A DNA stretch of 64,000 nt from Nonomuraea wenchangensis (GTDB lineage: Bacteria; Actinomycetota; Actinomycetes; Streptosporangiales; Streptosporangiaceae). The stretch lies in assembly GCF_900111685.1 (NCBI RefSeq), contig NZ_FOHX01000005.1, positions 310,001-374,000 of the forward strand, in the 5' to 3' direction. The notes under the pieces were generated by a model that saw only the letters and a list, made by a program, of their open reading frames with translations, was not told where the DNA came from and did not search any database. Positions within the stretch are counted from its first letter, which is position 1; each line of letters opens with the position of its first letter. Both the position numbers and the translations under genes were made by a program. Positions 52,011 through 59,910 of this stretch are shown in pieces.

Positions 52011-53494
52011 GCCTCACCGCCGTGCTGGTCGTGGTGGTGGCGGCCGTGCTCATCGGAGCCTTCGGCATCCGCGTCTCGCGCACCACGTCCGACTTCTACG
52101 TCGCCTCCCGCACCGTCAGCCCGCTGTGGAACGCCTCCGCCATCGGCGGCGAGTACCTGTCGGCCGCCTCCTTCCTCGGCGTCGCCGGGCTCATCCTCGC
52201 CTTCGGCGTGGACATGCTGTGGCTGCCGGTCGGCTGGACCGGCGGCTACCTGGTGCTGCTGGTGCTGGTGTCCGCGCCGCTGCGGCGCTCCGGGGCGTAC
52301 ACGCTGCCCGACTTCGCCGAGGCCCGGCTGGAGTCCATGACCGTGCGCAGGACGGCGAGCGTGCTGGTCGTGCTCATCGGCTGGCTCTACCTGATGCCGC
52401 AGTTCCAGAGCGCCGGGCTGGTGCTGCGGGAGATCACCGGCGCGCCCCCGTGGGCGGGCGGGCTGCTGGTGGCCCTGGTCGTGGCGGTGAACGTGCTGTC
52501 GGGCGGCATGCGGTCGATCACGTTCGTGCAGGCGTTCCAGTACTGGCTCAAGCTGACGGCGCTGGCCGTGCCGCTGGTGTTCCTGCTCATGGCCTGGCGT
52601 GCGAACGGCGCGCCCGGGGTGAGCGCCGCGGACGCCGCCACCTGGCAGACGCCGCTCAGCGGGGGCAGGGAGTACGGGCTGTACTCGACGTACTCGCTGA
52701 TCCTGGCCACGTTCCTGGGGACGATGGGGCTGCCGCACGTGCTCGTGCGCTTCTACACCAACCCCGACGGCCGCGCCGCCCGCCGTACGACGCTCGTCGT
52801 GCTCTCCCTGCTCGGCGCCTTCTATCTGATGCCCGCCATGTACGGCTGGCTCGGCCGCCTCTACGCCGCCGACCTGACCCGTACCGACACGGTCGTGCTG
52901 ACGCTGCCCGCCCGGATGATCGGCGGCACCCTGGGCGACCTGCTGACGGCGCTGCTGACCGCCGGGGCGTTCGCGGCGTTCCTGTCCACCTCGTCCGGGC
53001 TGACCGTGTCCGTGGCCGGGGTGATCGCGCAGGACCTGCTCAAGGGCGGGGTGCGCTCCTTCAGGATCGCCACCCTCATGGCCGTGGTGGTGCCGCTGGG
53101 CCTGGCGCTGTGGGCGCGCCAGCTCCCGGTGGCGGACGTGGTGGGGCTGGCCTTCGCGGTGGCGGCCTCGTCGTTCTGCCCGCTGCTGGTGCTCGGCATC
53201 TGGTGGCGCCGCCTCACCACGACGGGGGCGCTGGCGGGGCTGCTCGTCGGCGGCGGCCTCGCCTGCGGCGCGGTGCTGGCCACGATCACGGGGACGCCGT
53301 ACGACGGCTTCACGACGGCGCTGCTGGCCCAGCCCGCGGCGTGGACGGTGCCGATCGCGTTCGTGGTGATGGTGGCGGTGTCGTTCCTGACCCCGCACCG
53401 GGTGCCGGCGAACGTGGCGCGCGTCATGGTCCGCCTGCACACTCCCGAGAACCTGGATCTCAACCGCGGCGACTGGCGCCCCCGCTCCTCCTAG
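52007..53494 (+). CDS. Sodium/solute symporter (SSS family), ActP-like
   Basis: 495 residues, 13 predicted helices. SSS features are DFYVASRTVSPLWNASAIGGEYLSAASFLGVAGLIL at the N-terminus and ATFLGTMGLPHVLVRFYTNPDGRAAR in the core, where the GLPH...RFYT motif marks the acetate/monocarboxylate subgroup. It is shorter than the second copy at 56189. It is translationally coupled to the DUF485-like protein and the LytS/LytTR system, suggesting induction by its own substrate. The substrate is probably a short monocarboxylate, unproved. Confidence 0.9.
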   Translation: MSLTAVLVVVVAAVLIGAFGIRVSRTTSDFYVASRTVSPLWNASAIGGEYLSAASFLGVAGLILAFGVDMLWLPVGWTGGYLVLLVLVSAPLRRSGAYTLPDFAEARLESMTVRRTASVLVVLIGWLYLMPQFQSAGLVLREITGAPPWAGGLLVALVVAVNVLSGGMRSITFVQAFQYWLKLTALAVPLVFLLMAWRANGAPGVSAADAATWQTPLSGGREYGLYSTYSLILATFLGTMGLPHVLVRFYTNPDGRAARRTTLVVLSLLGAFYLMPAMYGWLGRLYAADLTRTDTVVLTLPARMIGGTLGDLLTALLTAGAFAAFLSTSSGLTVSVAGVIAQDLLKGGVRSFRIATLMAVVVPLGLALWARQLPVADVVGLAFAVAASSFCPLLVLGIWWRRLTTTGALAGLLVGGGLACGAVLATITGTPYDGFTTALLAQPAAWTVPIAFVVMVAVSFLTPHRVPANVARVMVRLHTPENLDLNRGDWRPRSS

Positions 53495-53531
53495 GGCAGG
53501 TAGGCCCTGGTGACGCCGCCGACGGAGGCGG

Positions 53532-54527
53532 TCAGGGGGGCGGGAGCTCGCCGGAGCCGCGGGGGATTAGCTCCACGGGCAGCTTCACCAGCCGGGCCGC
53601 CCCGTCCGCCGGACGCAGCAGCAGGTCCACGGCGGTGCGCGCGAGCATCGGTACGTCGTAGCGGACGACCGTCACCCCGGGGCTGAAGACGTCGGCGAGG
53701 GCGAAGTCGTCGAACCCCACGTACGCGGGCCGCTCCGCCCGCTCCCGCAGCGCCCGCAGGATCCCGATCGCCGCCCGGTTGTTGGCGGCGAAGAACGCGG
53801 TCGGCGGATCGGCCAGGTCGAGCAGCCGCGCCACCTCCTCCGCGACCAGGCACGGGTCGAACACCCCGCGCACCACCAGCCCCTCGTCGGCGGGCAGCCC
53901 GGCCGCGGCGAGGGCGGCGCGGTAGCCGGCGGCGCGGTCGTGGACGGAGCTCAGCCCGTCGTCGTCGGAGATCAGCGCGACCCGCCGGTGCCCGCGCGCC
54001 AGCAGGTGCTCGGTGGCGGCCCGGCCGCCCCCTTCGTCGTCGAGCACGACCACGTCGGCCGTCGCGAGGCCGGGCGGCAGCCGGTCCACGAACACCATCC
54101 TGAGGCTCGCGTGCTCGGCCAGCCATCCGTGGTCGGCCGCCGACGGGACGACGATGAGCGAGTCGACGCCCCGCGCCGCCATGGACTCGATGAGCATGCG
54201 CTCCTTGTCGGGGCTCTCCTCGTACGAGCCGAAGACGACCAGCGCCTCGTGCTCGGCCGCGGCGGCCTCCACGGCGGCGGCGAGCCGCGCGTAGAACTCG
54301 TTGGAGATGTTCTCCATGACCAGGCCGAGCGTCAGCATGGTCGCGCCCCGCGCCAGCCTGGCGGCGGCCTCGTTGCGGCGGTAGCCGAGCGCGCTGATGG
54401 CCGCCTGCACCCGCTGCTGCACCGAGGCCCGTACGTGCGGCTCCTGGTTGACCACCCGGGAGACGGTCTTGAGGCTCACGCCCGCGTGCCTGGCGACGTC
54501 GGCCATGGTCGGCTTGCGCGTTGTCAT
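53532..54527 (-). CDS. LacI-family transcriptional regulator
   Basis: 331 residues. The N-terminal helix-turn-helix and hinge are PTMADVARHAGVSLKTVSRVVNQEPHVRASVQQRVQAAISALGYRRNEAAARLARG. A periplasmic-binding-protein-like effector domain follows (LGLVMENISNEFYARLAAAVE ... VGFDDFALADVFSPGVTVVRYDV). ATG 54527 has GGGGGCAG upstream; an internal ATG at 54506 (MADVARHAG) is a possible alternative. It starts only 11 bp from the divergent cystathionine-lyase-type gene, its most likely target. The effector is unknown. Confidence 0.92.
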   Translation of the reverse strand: MTTRKPTMADVARHAGVSLKTVSRVVNQEPHVRASVQQRVQAAISALGYRRNEAAARLARGATMLTLGLVMENISNEFYARLAAAVEAAAAEHEALVVFGSYEESPDKERMLIESMAARGVDSLIVVPSAADHGWLAEHASLRMVFVDRLPPGLATADVVVLDDEGGGRAATEHLLARGHRRVALISDDDGLSSVHDRAAGYRAALAAAGLPADEGLVVRGVFDPCLVAEEVARLLDLADPPTAFFAANNRAAIGILRALRERAERPAYVGFDDFALADVFSPGVTVVRYDVPMLARTAVDLLLRPADGAARLVKLPVELIPRGSGELPPP

Positions 54528-54538
54528 ACTCTGCCCCC

Positions 54539-55759
54539 ATGAATGACGAATGGATCTGCGGCCGGTTGGGCGAGGACGAGCCGTGGACGCTGGGCGCGGT
54601 CAATCCGCCGGTGTTCGAGAACTCGCTGTTCACGTTCGCGACGGCCGGGGAGCTGGGCGAGGCCATCAGGAACGAGGACGAGCGCTACGTCTACTGGCGG
54701 GGGACCAACCCGACGGTGGATCTCGCCCAGCGTAAGCTGGCGGCGCTGGAGCGGGGAGAGCGGGCCAAGTGTTTCGGCTCGGGGATGGGCGCCATCGCGG
54801 CGACGATCTCGTCGCTGGTGTCGGCCGGTGACCACGTGCTGGTGCTGGGCGCGGTGTACGGGCCGACCACGCAGTTCCTGCGCTACCTGGAGAAGTTCGG
54901 GGTCACGCATACGCACGTGAGCGACCTCTCGGAGTGTGACAGCGCTATCAAGGAGCGGACGCGCCTACTCTACTTCGAGTCGCCCTCCTACATGGCGTAC
55001 GCGATCGTGGACATCGCCGAGGTCGCGGCCTGGGCGCGCGGGCGCGGGCTGGTGACGGTAATGGACAACACCTGGTCCACGCCGCTGTTCCAGAAGCCGC
55101 TCACGCTGGGCGTGGACCTGGTGGTGCACTCGCTGTCGAAGTACGTGGGCGGCCACAGCGACCTGGTCGGCGGCGTCGTCGTCGGCCCGTCCCGGCTCAT
55201 CAGGCCGCTCGCGCTGACCGAGTACCAGCTCTACGGAGCCGCCATGTCGCCGCACGACGCGGCCAAGGTGATCAAGGGGCTGCGGACGCTGCCCGTGCGC
55301 ATGCCGGCCCATCAGGAGCGGGGGCTCGCGGTGGCGCGGTTCCTGGCCGGTCATCCCGGGGTGCGGGAGGTCAACCATCCGGGCCTGCCGTCGCATCCGG
55401 GGCACGCGATCGCGCTGCGGCAGATGTCGGGGTTCTCCAGCCTGTTCAGCATCGAGCTGGCGACAGACGAAACCGATCAGGTCGCGATTTTTCTCGACAA
55501 GCTGCGGCATTTCAGGATCGGGGTGTCCTGGGGCGGCTTCGAGAGCCTGGTCAACGCCCCTGCCCTGACCACCGAGGAGAGCGTACGCGCCACGATGGGC
55601 ATCCCGGCCGGCCTGGTCCGACTGTCCGTCGGCCTCGAACCGGCCGACACCCTGATCGAGGACCTCGACGAGGCGCTGAAGGCGATCAAAGGGGTGAACG
55701 GGATGACCGACCGCTCATCGCGCGAGAAGGACCTTTCACCGCAGGTCCACCCCAACTAA
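54539..55759 (+). CDS. Cystathionine beta-lyase-type PLP enzyme
   Basis: 406 residues of the Cys/Met metabolism PLP family. FGSGMGAIAATISSLVSAGDHVLVLGAVYGPTTQFL holds the cofactor phosphate/Tyr site. LYFESPSYMAYAIVDI and VTVMDNTWSTPLFQKPL (Asp to pyridine N) follow. VVHSLSKYVGGHSDLVGGVVVG carries the Schiff-base Lys. The SWGGFESL segment near the C-terminus resembles MetC-type lyases more than gamma-synthases. ATG 54539 has no ribosome site and lies 8 nt from CATACT, suggesting leaderless translation. Likely cleaves cystathionine or a related thioether; possibly LacI-controlled. Confidence 0.9.
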   Translation: MNDEWICGRLGEDEPWTLGAVNPPVFENSLFTFATAGELGEAIRNEDERYVYWRGTNPTVDLAQRKLAALERGERAKCFGSGMGAIAATISSLVSAGDHVLVLGAVYGPTTQFLRYLEKFGVTHTHVSDLSECDSAIKERTRLLYFESPSYMAYAIVDIAEVAAWARGRGLVTVMDNTWSTPLFQKPLTLGVDLVVHSLSKYVGGHSDLVGGVVVGPSRLIRPLALTEYQLYGAAMSPHDAAKVIKGLRTLPVRMPAHQERGLAVARFLAGHPGVREVNHPGLPSHPGHAIALRQMSGFSSLFSIELATDETDQVAIFLDKLRHFRIGVSWGGFESLVNAPALTTEESVRATMGIPAGLVRLSVGLEPADTLIEDLDEALKAIKGVNGMTDRSSREKDLSPQVHPN

Positions 55760-55835
55760 TCGCCGCTCGGCGGCGGCTCGGCGAACAACCCTTCCCGGGA
55801 CCTCCACGCGGGGTACGTTGCGCTCTTACGTTGAG

Positions 55836-55851
55836 CGTGATCCGCATCACA
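55836..55851. promoter_or_regulatory. CRP/FNR-type palindrome upstream of the DUF485-actP operon
   Basis: CGTGA-TCCGCA-TCACA matches the CRP consensus TGTGA-N6-TCACA at nine of ten positions and contains the exact dyad GTGAT/ATCAC. TACGTT -10 boxes lie at 55814 and 55827, and the GGAGG ribosome site starts at 55854. A protein bound here would overlap or follow the transcription start, so repression is more likely than classical activation. Confidence 0.5.
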
Positions 55852-55862
55852 GTGGAGGTCTC

Positions 55863-56192
55863 GTGACGACTCAAGAACATGACGCATCGGTCTATGAAAC
55901 CGTCCAGGAGAGCAGTGAGTTCCAGGAGCTGAAACGCCGCTTCCGGGCCTGGACGTTCCCCATGACCGTGGCGTTCCTCGTGTGGTACCTGCTCTACGTC
56001 GTGATGTCGGGCTGGGCGCGCGGGTTCATGGCCACCAAGGTGCTCGGGGACATCAACGTCGGGTTGATCTTCGGGTTGCTGCAGTTCGTGTCCACGTTCC
56101 TGATCGCGTGGGCCTATGCCAGGCACGCCGAGAAGAAGCTCGATCCCATCGCCGACAAGCTGCGCCACGAGGTCGAGGAGAAGACGAAGTGA
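55863..56192 (+). CDS. DUF485 (YjcH) membrane protein
   Basis: 109 residues from GTG 55863, preceded by GGAGG. The DUF485 core is clear: SSEFQELKRRFRAWTFPMTVAFLVWYLLYVVMSGWARGFMATKVLGDINVGLIFGLLQFVSTFLIAWAYARHAEKKLDP, with two membrane helices. It is the standard small partner of the acetate permease ActP, and its stop overlaps the actP start (GTGA). An upstream in-frame start at 55818 lies across the CRP-like site and is unlikely. Confidence 0.93.
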   Translation: MTTQEHDASVYETVQESSEFQELKRRFRAWTFPMTVAFLVWYLLYVVMSGWARGFMATKVLGDINVGLIFGLLQFVSTFLIAWAYARHAEKKLDPIADKLRHEVEEKTK

Positions 56193-57808
56193 GCTCCACC
56201 ACCCTGGGGATGATCCTCTTCCTCACCTTCGTCGCCGCGACGCTGGCGATCACCTTCTGGGCGAGCCGCCAGACCAAGACGGCGGCCGACTACTACGCGG
56301 GCGGCCGCTCGTTCAGCGGCGTGCAGAACGGCCTGGCGATCGGCGGCGACTACATGTCGGCCGCCTCCTTCCTCGGCATCGCGGGCATCATCGCGCTGTC
56401 CGGCTACGACGGGTTCCTGTACTCGATCGGGTTCCTGGTGGCCTGGCTGGTCGCGCTGCTGCTGGTCGCCGAGCTCATGCGCAACTCCGGCAAGTTCACC
56501 ATGGCAGACGTGCTGGCCTTCCGGATGAGCCCGCGCCCGGTCCGCACCGCCGCCGGCGTCTCCACCATCGTGGTCAGCATCTTCTACCTGCTGGCCCAGA
56601 TGGTCGGCGCGGGCGCGCTGGTCGGCCTGCTGCTCGGCATCACCAGCGAGGCCGGCAAGGTGTGGACGATCGTCGGCGTGGGCGCCCTGATGATCGTGTA
56701 CGTCGTCTTCGGCGGCATGAAGGGCACCACCTGGGTCCAGATCGTCAAGGCCGTGCTGCTCATGAGCGGCGCCGCGCTGGTGACGCTGCTGGTGCTCGGC
56801 AAGTTCGGCTTCAACCTGTCGGCGCTGCTCGGCCAGGCCGCCGCGACGAGCGGCCCCAAGGCCAACCCGGAGTCCTTCCTCAGCCCCGGCCTGAAGTACG
56901 GCACCGAGGCGCAGGGCCTGGCCGGCAAGATCGACCTCATCAGCCTCGGCCTCGCCCTGGTGCTGGGCACGGCCGGCCTGCCGCACATCCTGATCCGCTT
57001 CTACACCGTCCCCACCGCCAAGGACGCCCGCAAGTCCGTCCTGTGGGGCATCGGCATCATCGGCGTCTTCTACCTGCTCACCCTGGTCCTCGGCTTCGGC
57101 GCGGCGGCCCTGGTCGGCAAGACGGCGATCACCGAGGGCGACGCGGCGGGCAACACGGCCGCGCCGCTGCTGGCCCAGAAGATCGGCGAGGAGATCTTCG
57201 GCTCGGTCGGCGGCACGATCCTGCTCGCGCTCATCGGCGCGGTGGCCTTCGCCACGATCCTGGCCGTGGTCGCCGGACTCACTCTGGCCTCGTCTTCCAG
57301 CTTCGCCCACGACCTGTACGCGCACGTCTTCAAGCGCGGCCAGGCCAGCGAGCGGCAGGAGGTCGGGGTGGCCCGCGTCTCGGCCCTCGTCATCGGCGCC
57401 GTCGCGATCGGCCTCGGCATCCTCGCCCAGAAGCAGAACGTGGCGTTCCTGGTGGCCCTGGCCTTCGCGGTCGCGGCGTCGGGCAACCTGCCCGCCATCC
57501 TCTACAGCCTGTTCTGGCGGCGCTTCAACACGGCCGGCGCGGTGGCGGCCATCTACGGCGGCCTGGTCTCCGCCCTCCTGCTGGTGATCTTCTCGCCGGT
57601 GGTCTCCGGCGCTGCGACGTCCCTGTTCAAGACGGTGGACTTCCACTGGTTCCCGCTGAGCAACCCGGGCATCGTGTCGATCCCGATCGGCTTCCTGTGC
57701 GGCTGGCTCGGCACGATCCTGAGCAAGGAGCACAACGAGGCCAAGTACGCCGAGATCGAGGTCCGCTCCCTGACCGGCGTCGGCGCGGAGAAGGCCGACC
57801 AGCACTGA
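56189..57808 (+). CDS. actP: Cation/acetate symporter
   Basis: 539 residues, SSS family. Typical ActP features are DYYAGGRSFSGVQNGLAIGGDYMSAASFLGIAGIIALSGYDGFLYSIGFLVAWLVALLLVAELMRNSGKFTMADVLAFRM, GTAGLPHILIRFYTVPTAKDARKSV and FSPVVSGA. It takes up acetate (and pyruvate/glycolate in some relatives) with sodium or protons. Coupled to the DUF485 gene, downstream of a CRP-like site, and closed by consecutive strong hairpins. It is longer and closer to characterised ActP than the LytTR-linked copy at 52007. Confidence 0.93.
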   Translation: MSSTTLGMILFLTFVAATLAITFWASRQTKTAADYYAGGRSFSGVQNGLAIGGDYMSAASFLGIAGIIALSGYDGFLYSIGFLVAWLVALLLVAELMRNSGKFTMADVLAFRMSPRPVRTAAGVSTIVVSIFYLLAQMVGAGALVGLLLGITSEAGKVWTIVGVGALMIVYVVFGGMKGTTWVQIVKAVLLMSGAALVTLLVLGKFGFNLSALLGQAAATSGPKANPESFLSPGLKYGTEAQGLAGKIDLISLGLALVLGTAGLPHILIRFYTVPTAKDARKSVLWGIGIIGVFYLLTLVLGFGAAALVGKTAITEGDAAGNTAAPLLAQKIGEEIFGSVGGTILLALIGAVAFATILAVVAGLTLASSSSFAHDLYAHVFKRGQASERQEVGVARVSALVIGAVAIGLGILAQKQNVAFLVALAFAVAASGNLPAILYSLFWRRFNTAGAVAAIYGGLVSALLLVIFSPVVSGAATSLFKTVDFHWFPLSNPGIVSIPIGFLCGWLGTILSKEHNEAKYAEIEVRSLTGVGAEKADQH

Positions 57809-57850
57809 CCGCGAGCGTGAGGCGCCTCCTGCCCTGAGGGCGCCTCCCCG

Positions 57851-57884
57851 CGGAAGGCGCCCACCCCCGCCCGGGCGCCTTCCG
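57851..57884 (+). terminator. Perfect 12-bp stem hairpin after actP
   Basis: CGGAAGGCGCCC (57851-57862) pairs exactly with GGGCGCCTTCCG (57873-57884) around a 10-nt loop. A weaker hairpin of GAGGCGCC/GGCGCCTC precedes it at 57819-57846. It lies 43 bp past the actP stop. Confidence 0.8.
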
Positions 57885-57888
57885 TACC

Positions 57889-57924
57889 GAAGGGCCCGGT
57901 CTCGTTCACGAGGCCGGGCCCTTC
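57889..57924 (+). terminator. 16-bp stem, 4-nt loop hairpin after actP
   Basis: Arms 57889-57904 and 57909-57924 (core AAGGGCCCGG against CCGGGCCCTT) pair over 16 positions with one G-U, with loop TTCA. With the adjacent hairpin it forms a double terminator insulating the MerR gene that starts at 57989. Confidence 0.8.
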
Positions 57925-57988
57925 TCGCGTCCGGGGGTCGCGGCGGTATCGTCGGACCTTTCGTTGAGGCTTCTGGCGAGGAGCGGCG

Positions 57989-58804
57989 GTGTCACGAGAG
58001 GGGCGTCGGCTGCGGCCGGTCGACCTGGCACGCGGGCACGGGCTGTCCACCCAGGCGGTACGCAACTACGAGGAGGCGGGCATCCTGCCGCCCGCGGACC
58101 GGACGGCGGCCGGCTACCGCGCCTACACGCCCCGGCACGCGCAGGCGTTGCGGGCGTTCCTCGCCCTGGTGCCCGCCCACGGGCACGCGACGGCGACCGC
58201 GATCATGCGGGCGGTGAACGAGGGCGCGGTCGAGGACGCGCTGCGGCGCCTCGACGAGAGCCACGCCCAGCTCCTGGACGACCGCCGCACCCTGGAAGCG
58301 GTGGAACGCGCCCTCGCCGACCTCGCCCGGCCCTCGGGCGGCGAAGGCGGCCACGGCGCCGACCTCGCCCGGCCCTCGGGCGGCGCAGGCGGCCACGCCA
58401 CGAGCCCCGCCCCGCCCTCGGCCGCCCCCACCTCGCCGCCGGCGGGTGAGCACGGGACGGACGCGACGTTCATCGGCCCCCTGGCGCGCCGGCTCGGGCT
58501 GCGCCCCGCCACGCTGCGCAAGTGGGAGCGGGCCGGGCTGGTCCGCCCGCGCCGCGACCCGAAGACCGGTTACCGCGTCTACTCGGCCGCCGACGTACGC
58601 GACGCCCGGCTCGCGCACCAGCTCAGGCGCGGCGGCTACCTGCTGGAGCAGATCGCCCCCCTCATCGAGCAGGTACGCGCAGCCGGCGGCGTCGAACCTC
58701 TGCGGGCCGCCCTGGACGGCTGGCGTGACCGCCTCTCGGCCCGGGGCCGCGCCATGCTGTCGGCCGCCGCCGAACTGCACGCCTACCTGTCTCTGCCCGA
58801 CTGA
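57989..58804 (+). CDS. MerR-family regulator with two MerR domains (TioE-like)
   Basis: 271 residues containing two separate MerR helix-turn-helices. The first is at about 8-75 (RPVDLARGHGLSTQAVRNYEEAGILPPADRTAAGYRAYTPRHAQALRAF). The second is at about 160-225 (FIGPLARRLGLRPATLRKWERAGLVRPRRDPKTGYRVYSAADVRDARLAHQLRRGG). They are joined by a Gly/Ala/Pro linker that contains a 42-bp tandem duplication. This double arrangement is that of the TioE group. No Cys-based metal site is seen, so a drug-like effector is more likely than a metal. The GTG start is at 57989. The target is unknown. Confidence 0.9.
   Translation: MSREGRRLRPVDLARGHGLSTQAVRNYEEAGILPPADRTAAGYRAYTPRHAQALRAFLALVPAHGHATATAIMRAVNEGAVEDALRRLDESHAQLLDDRRTLEAVERALADLARPSGGEGGHGADLARPSGGAGGHATSPAPPSAAPTSPPAGEHGTDATFIGPLARRLGLRPATLRKWERAGLVRPRRDPKTGYRVYSAADVRDARLAHQLRRGGYLLEQIAPLIEQVRAAGGVEPLRAALDGWRDRLSARGRAMLSAAAELHAYLSLPD
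58316..58399 (+). repeat. 42-bp tandem duplication in the MerR linker
   Basis: Bases 58316-58357 and 58358-58399 are near-identical (two differences) and stay in frame, each adding 14 residues of the type ADLARPSGG-GGHG. It has lengthened the linker between the two DNA-binding domains. Confidence 0.9.
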
Positions 58805-58873
58805 CCACTACGCGCCGTTCGTCACTTTTGGCATAAGGTCTGGGAGGGCATCGGACCGGGGGAGGAGCACCAG

Positions 58874-59899
58874 TTGAACGTCAGCCGTCCCCTGGCCGCC
58901 GCCGGCGTCACGGCGGCCATGGAACGCAGCCGCCGCCTGCTCGAACCCGCGCTCCGCGAGGCGGTCGCCGGCCTGCACCCGTGGAGCGCGCGGATGGCCG
59001 GGTTCGCGCTCGGCTGGTCGGACGCGGACGGCCGCCCCCAGACCGGGGACGGCGGCAAAGGCGTGCGCCCGGCCATCGTCCTGCTCGCCGCCGAGGCCGT
59101 GGGCGCCGACGCGGCGGCCGCGCTGCCCGGAGCGGTGGCGGTGGAGCTGGTGCACGCGTTCTCCCTGGCGCACGACGACATCATCGACCACGACGAACGC
59201 CGCCGGCACCGCGAGACCCTCTGGAAGGCGTACGGGCCCGGCCCCGCCCTGCTGACCGGCGACGCGCTGCTGGCCCTGGCCGTCGCCCAGCTCGCCACCA
59301 TCCCGGAGGCGATGCGGCTGCTGTCGGCGGCCCTCACGGAGCTCGTCCACGGGCAGAGCGCCGACATGGCCTTCGAGAACCGCCCCTGGCGCGGGCCCAA
59401 CGCGGTCACCGTCGAGGAGTACACCCGGATGGCGGCCGGCAAGACCGGCGGCCTGCTGGGGGCCGCCGCGGCGCTCGGCGTCACGCTGGGCGGGGCGCAG
59501 CCGGAGGCGGCCGAGGCGATGGGGCGCATGGGCCGCGACCTGGGAGTGGCCTTCCAGATCGCCGACGACGTGCTCGGCATCTGGGGCGATCCCGCCGTCA
59601 CCGGCAAACCGGTGCACAGCGACCTGCGGCGCGAGAAGAAGACGCTTCCCGTGCTGTGCGCGCTCGCCGCAGGCGGGGCAGCCGCCCGCGAGCTGTCGGC
59701 CGTCCTGGCGGCGGGGCTGGAGGACGAGGACGCGGTCCGTACGGCGGCCCGGCTGGTCGAGGAGGCGGGCGGGCGCGCCGCCGCCGGCGCGCTGGCCGCC
59801 CGCCACCTCTCCGCGGCTCTCCGCCTCCTGGACGCGCACCTTCCCGGGGCGGCGGACCTGCGCGCCCTGTGCGAGTCCCTGGTGAACCGCACCCACTGA
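58874..59899 (+). CDS. Polyprenyl diphosphate synthase (probable geranylgeranyl type)
   Basis: 341 residues from TTG 58874, preceded by GGGGGAGGAG. First Asp-rich motif DDIID is at 101-105 and the second is DDVLGIWGD, with KGVRPA for the substrate phosphate and GKTGGLLGAAAALG. The residue five before the first Asp is Phe96, a position where an aromatic side chain stops growth at about C20, so GGPP (or shorter) is more likely than a long menaquinone or undecaprenyl chain (inference). No terpene cyclase is adjacent. A TAAGGT -10 box lies at 58834-58839. Confidence 0.92.
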   Translation: MNVSRPLAAAGVTAAMERSRRLLEPALREAVAGLHPWSARMAGFALGWSDADGRPQTGDGGKGVRPAIVLLAAEAVGADAAAALPGAVAVELVHAFSLAHDDIIDHDERRRHRETLWKAYGPGPALLTGDALLALAVAQLATIPEAMRLLSAALTELVHGQSADMAFENRPWRGPNAVTVEEYTRMAAGKTGGLLGAAAALGVTLGGAQPEAAEAMGRMGRDLGVAFQIADDVLGIWGDPAVTGKPVHSDLRREKKTLPVLCALAAGGAAARELSAVLAAGLEDEDAVRTAARLVEEAGGRAAAGALAARHLSAALRLLDAHLPGAADLRALCESLVNRTH

Positions 59900-59910
59900 C
59901 CTCCAGCGAG

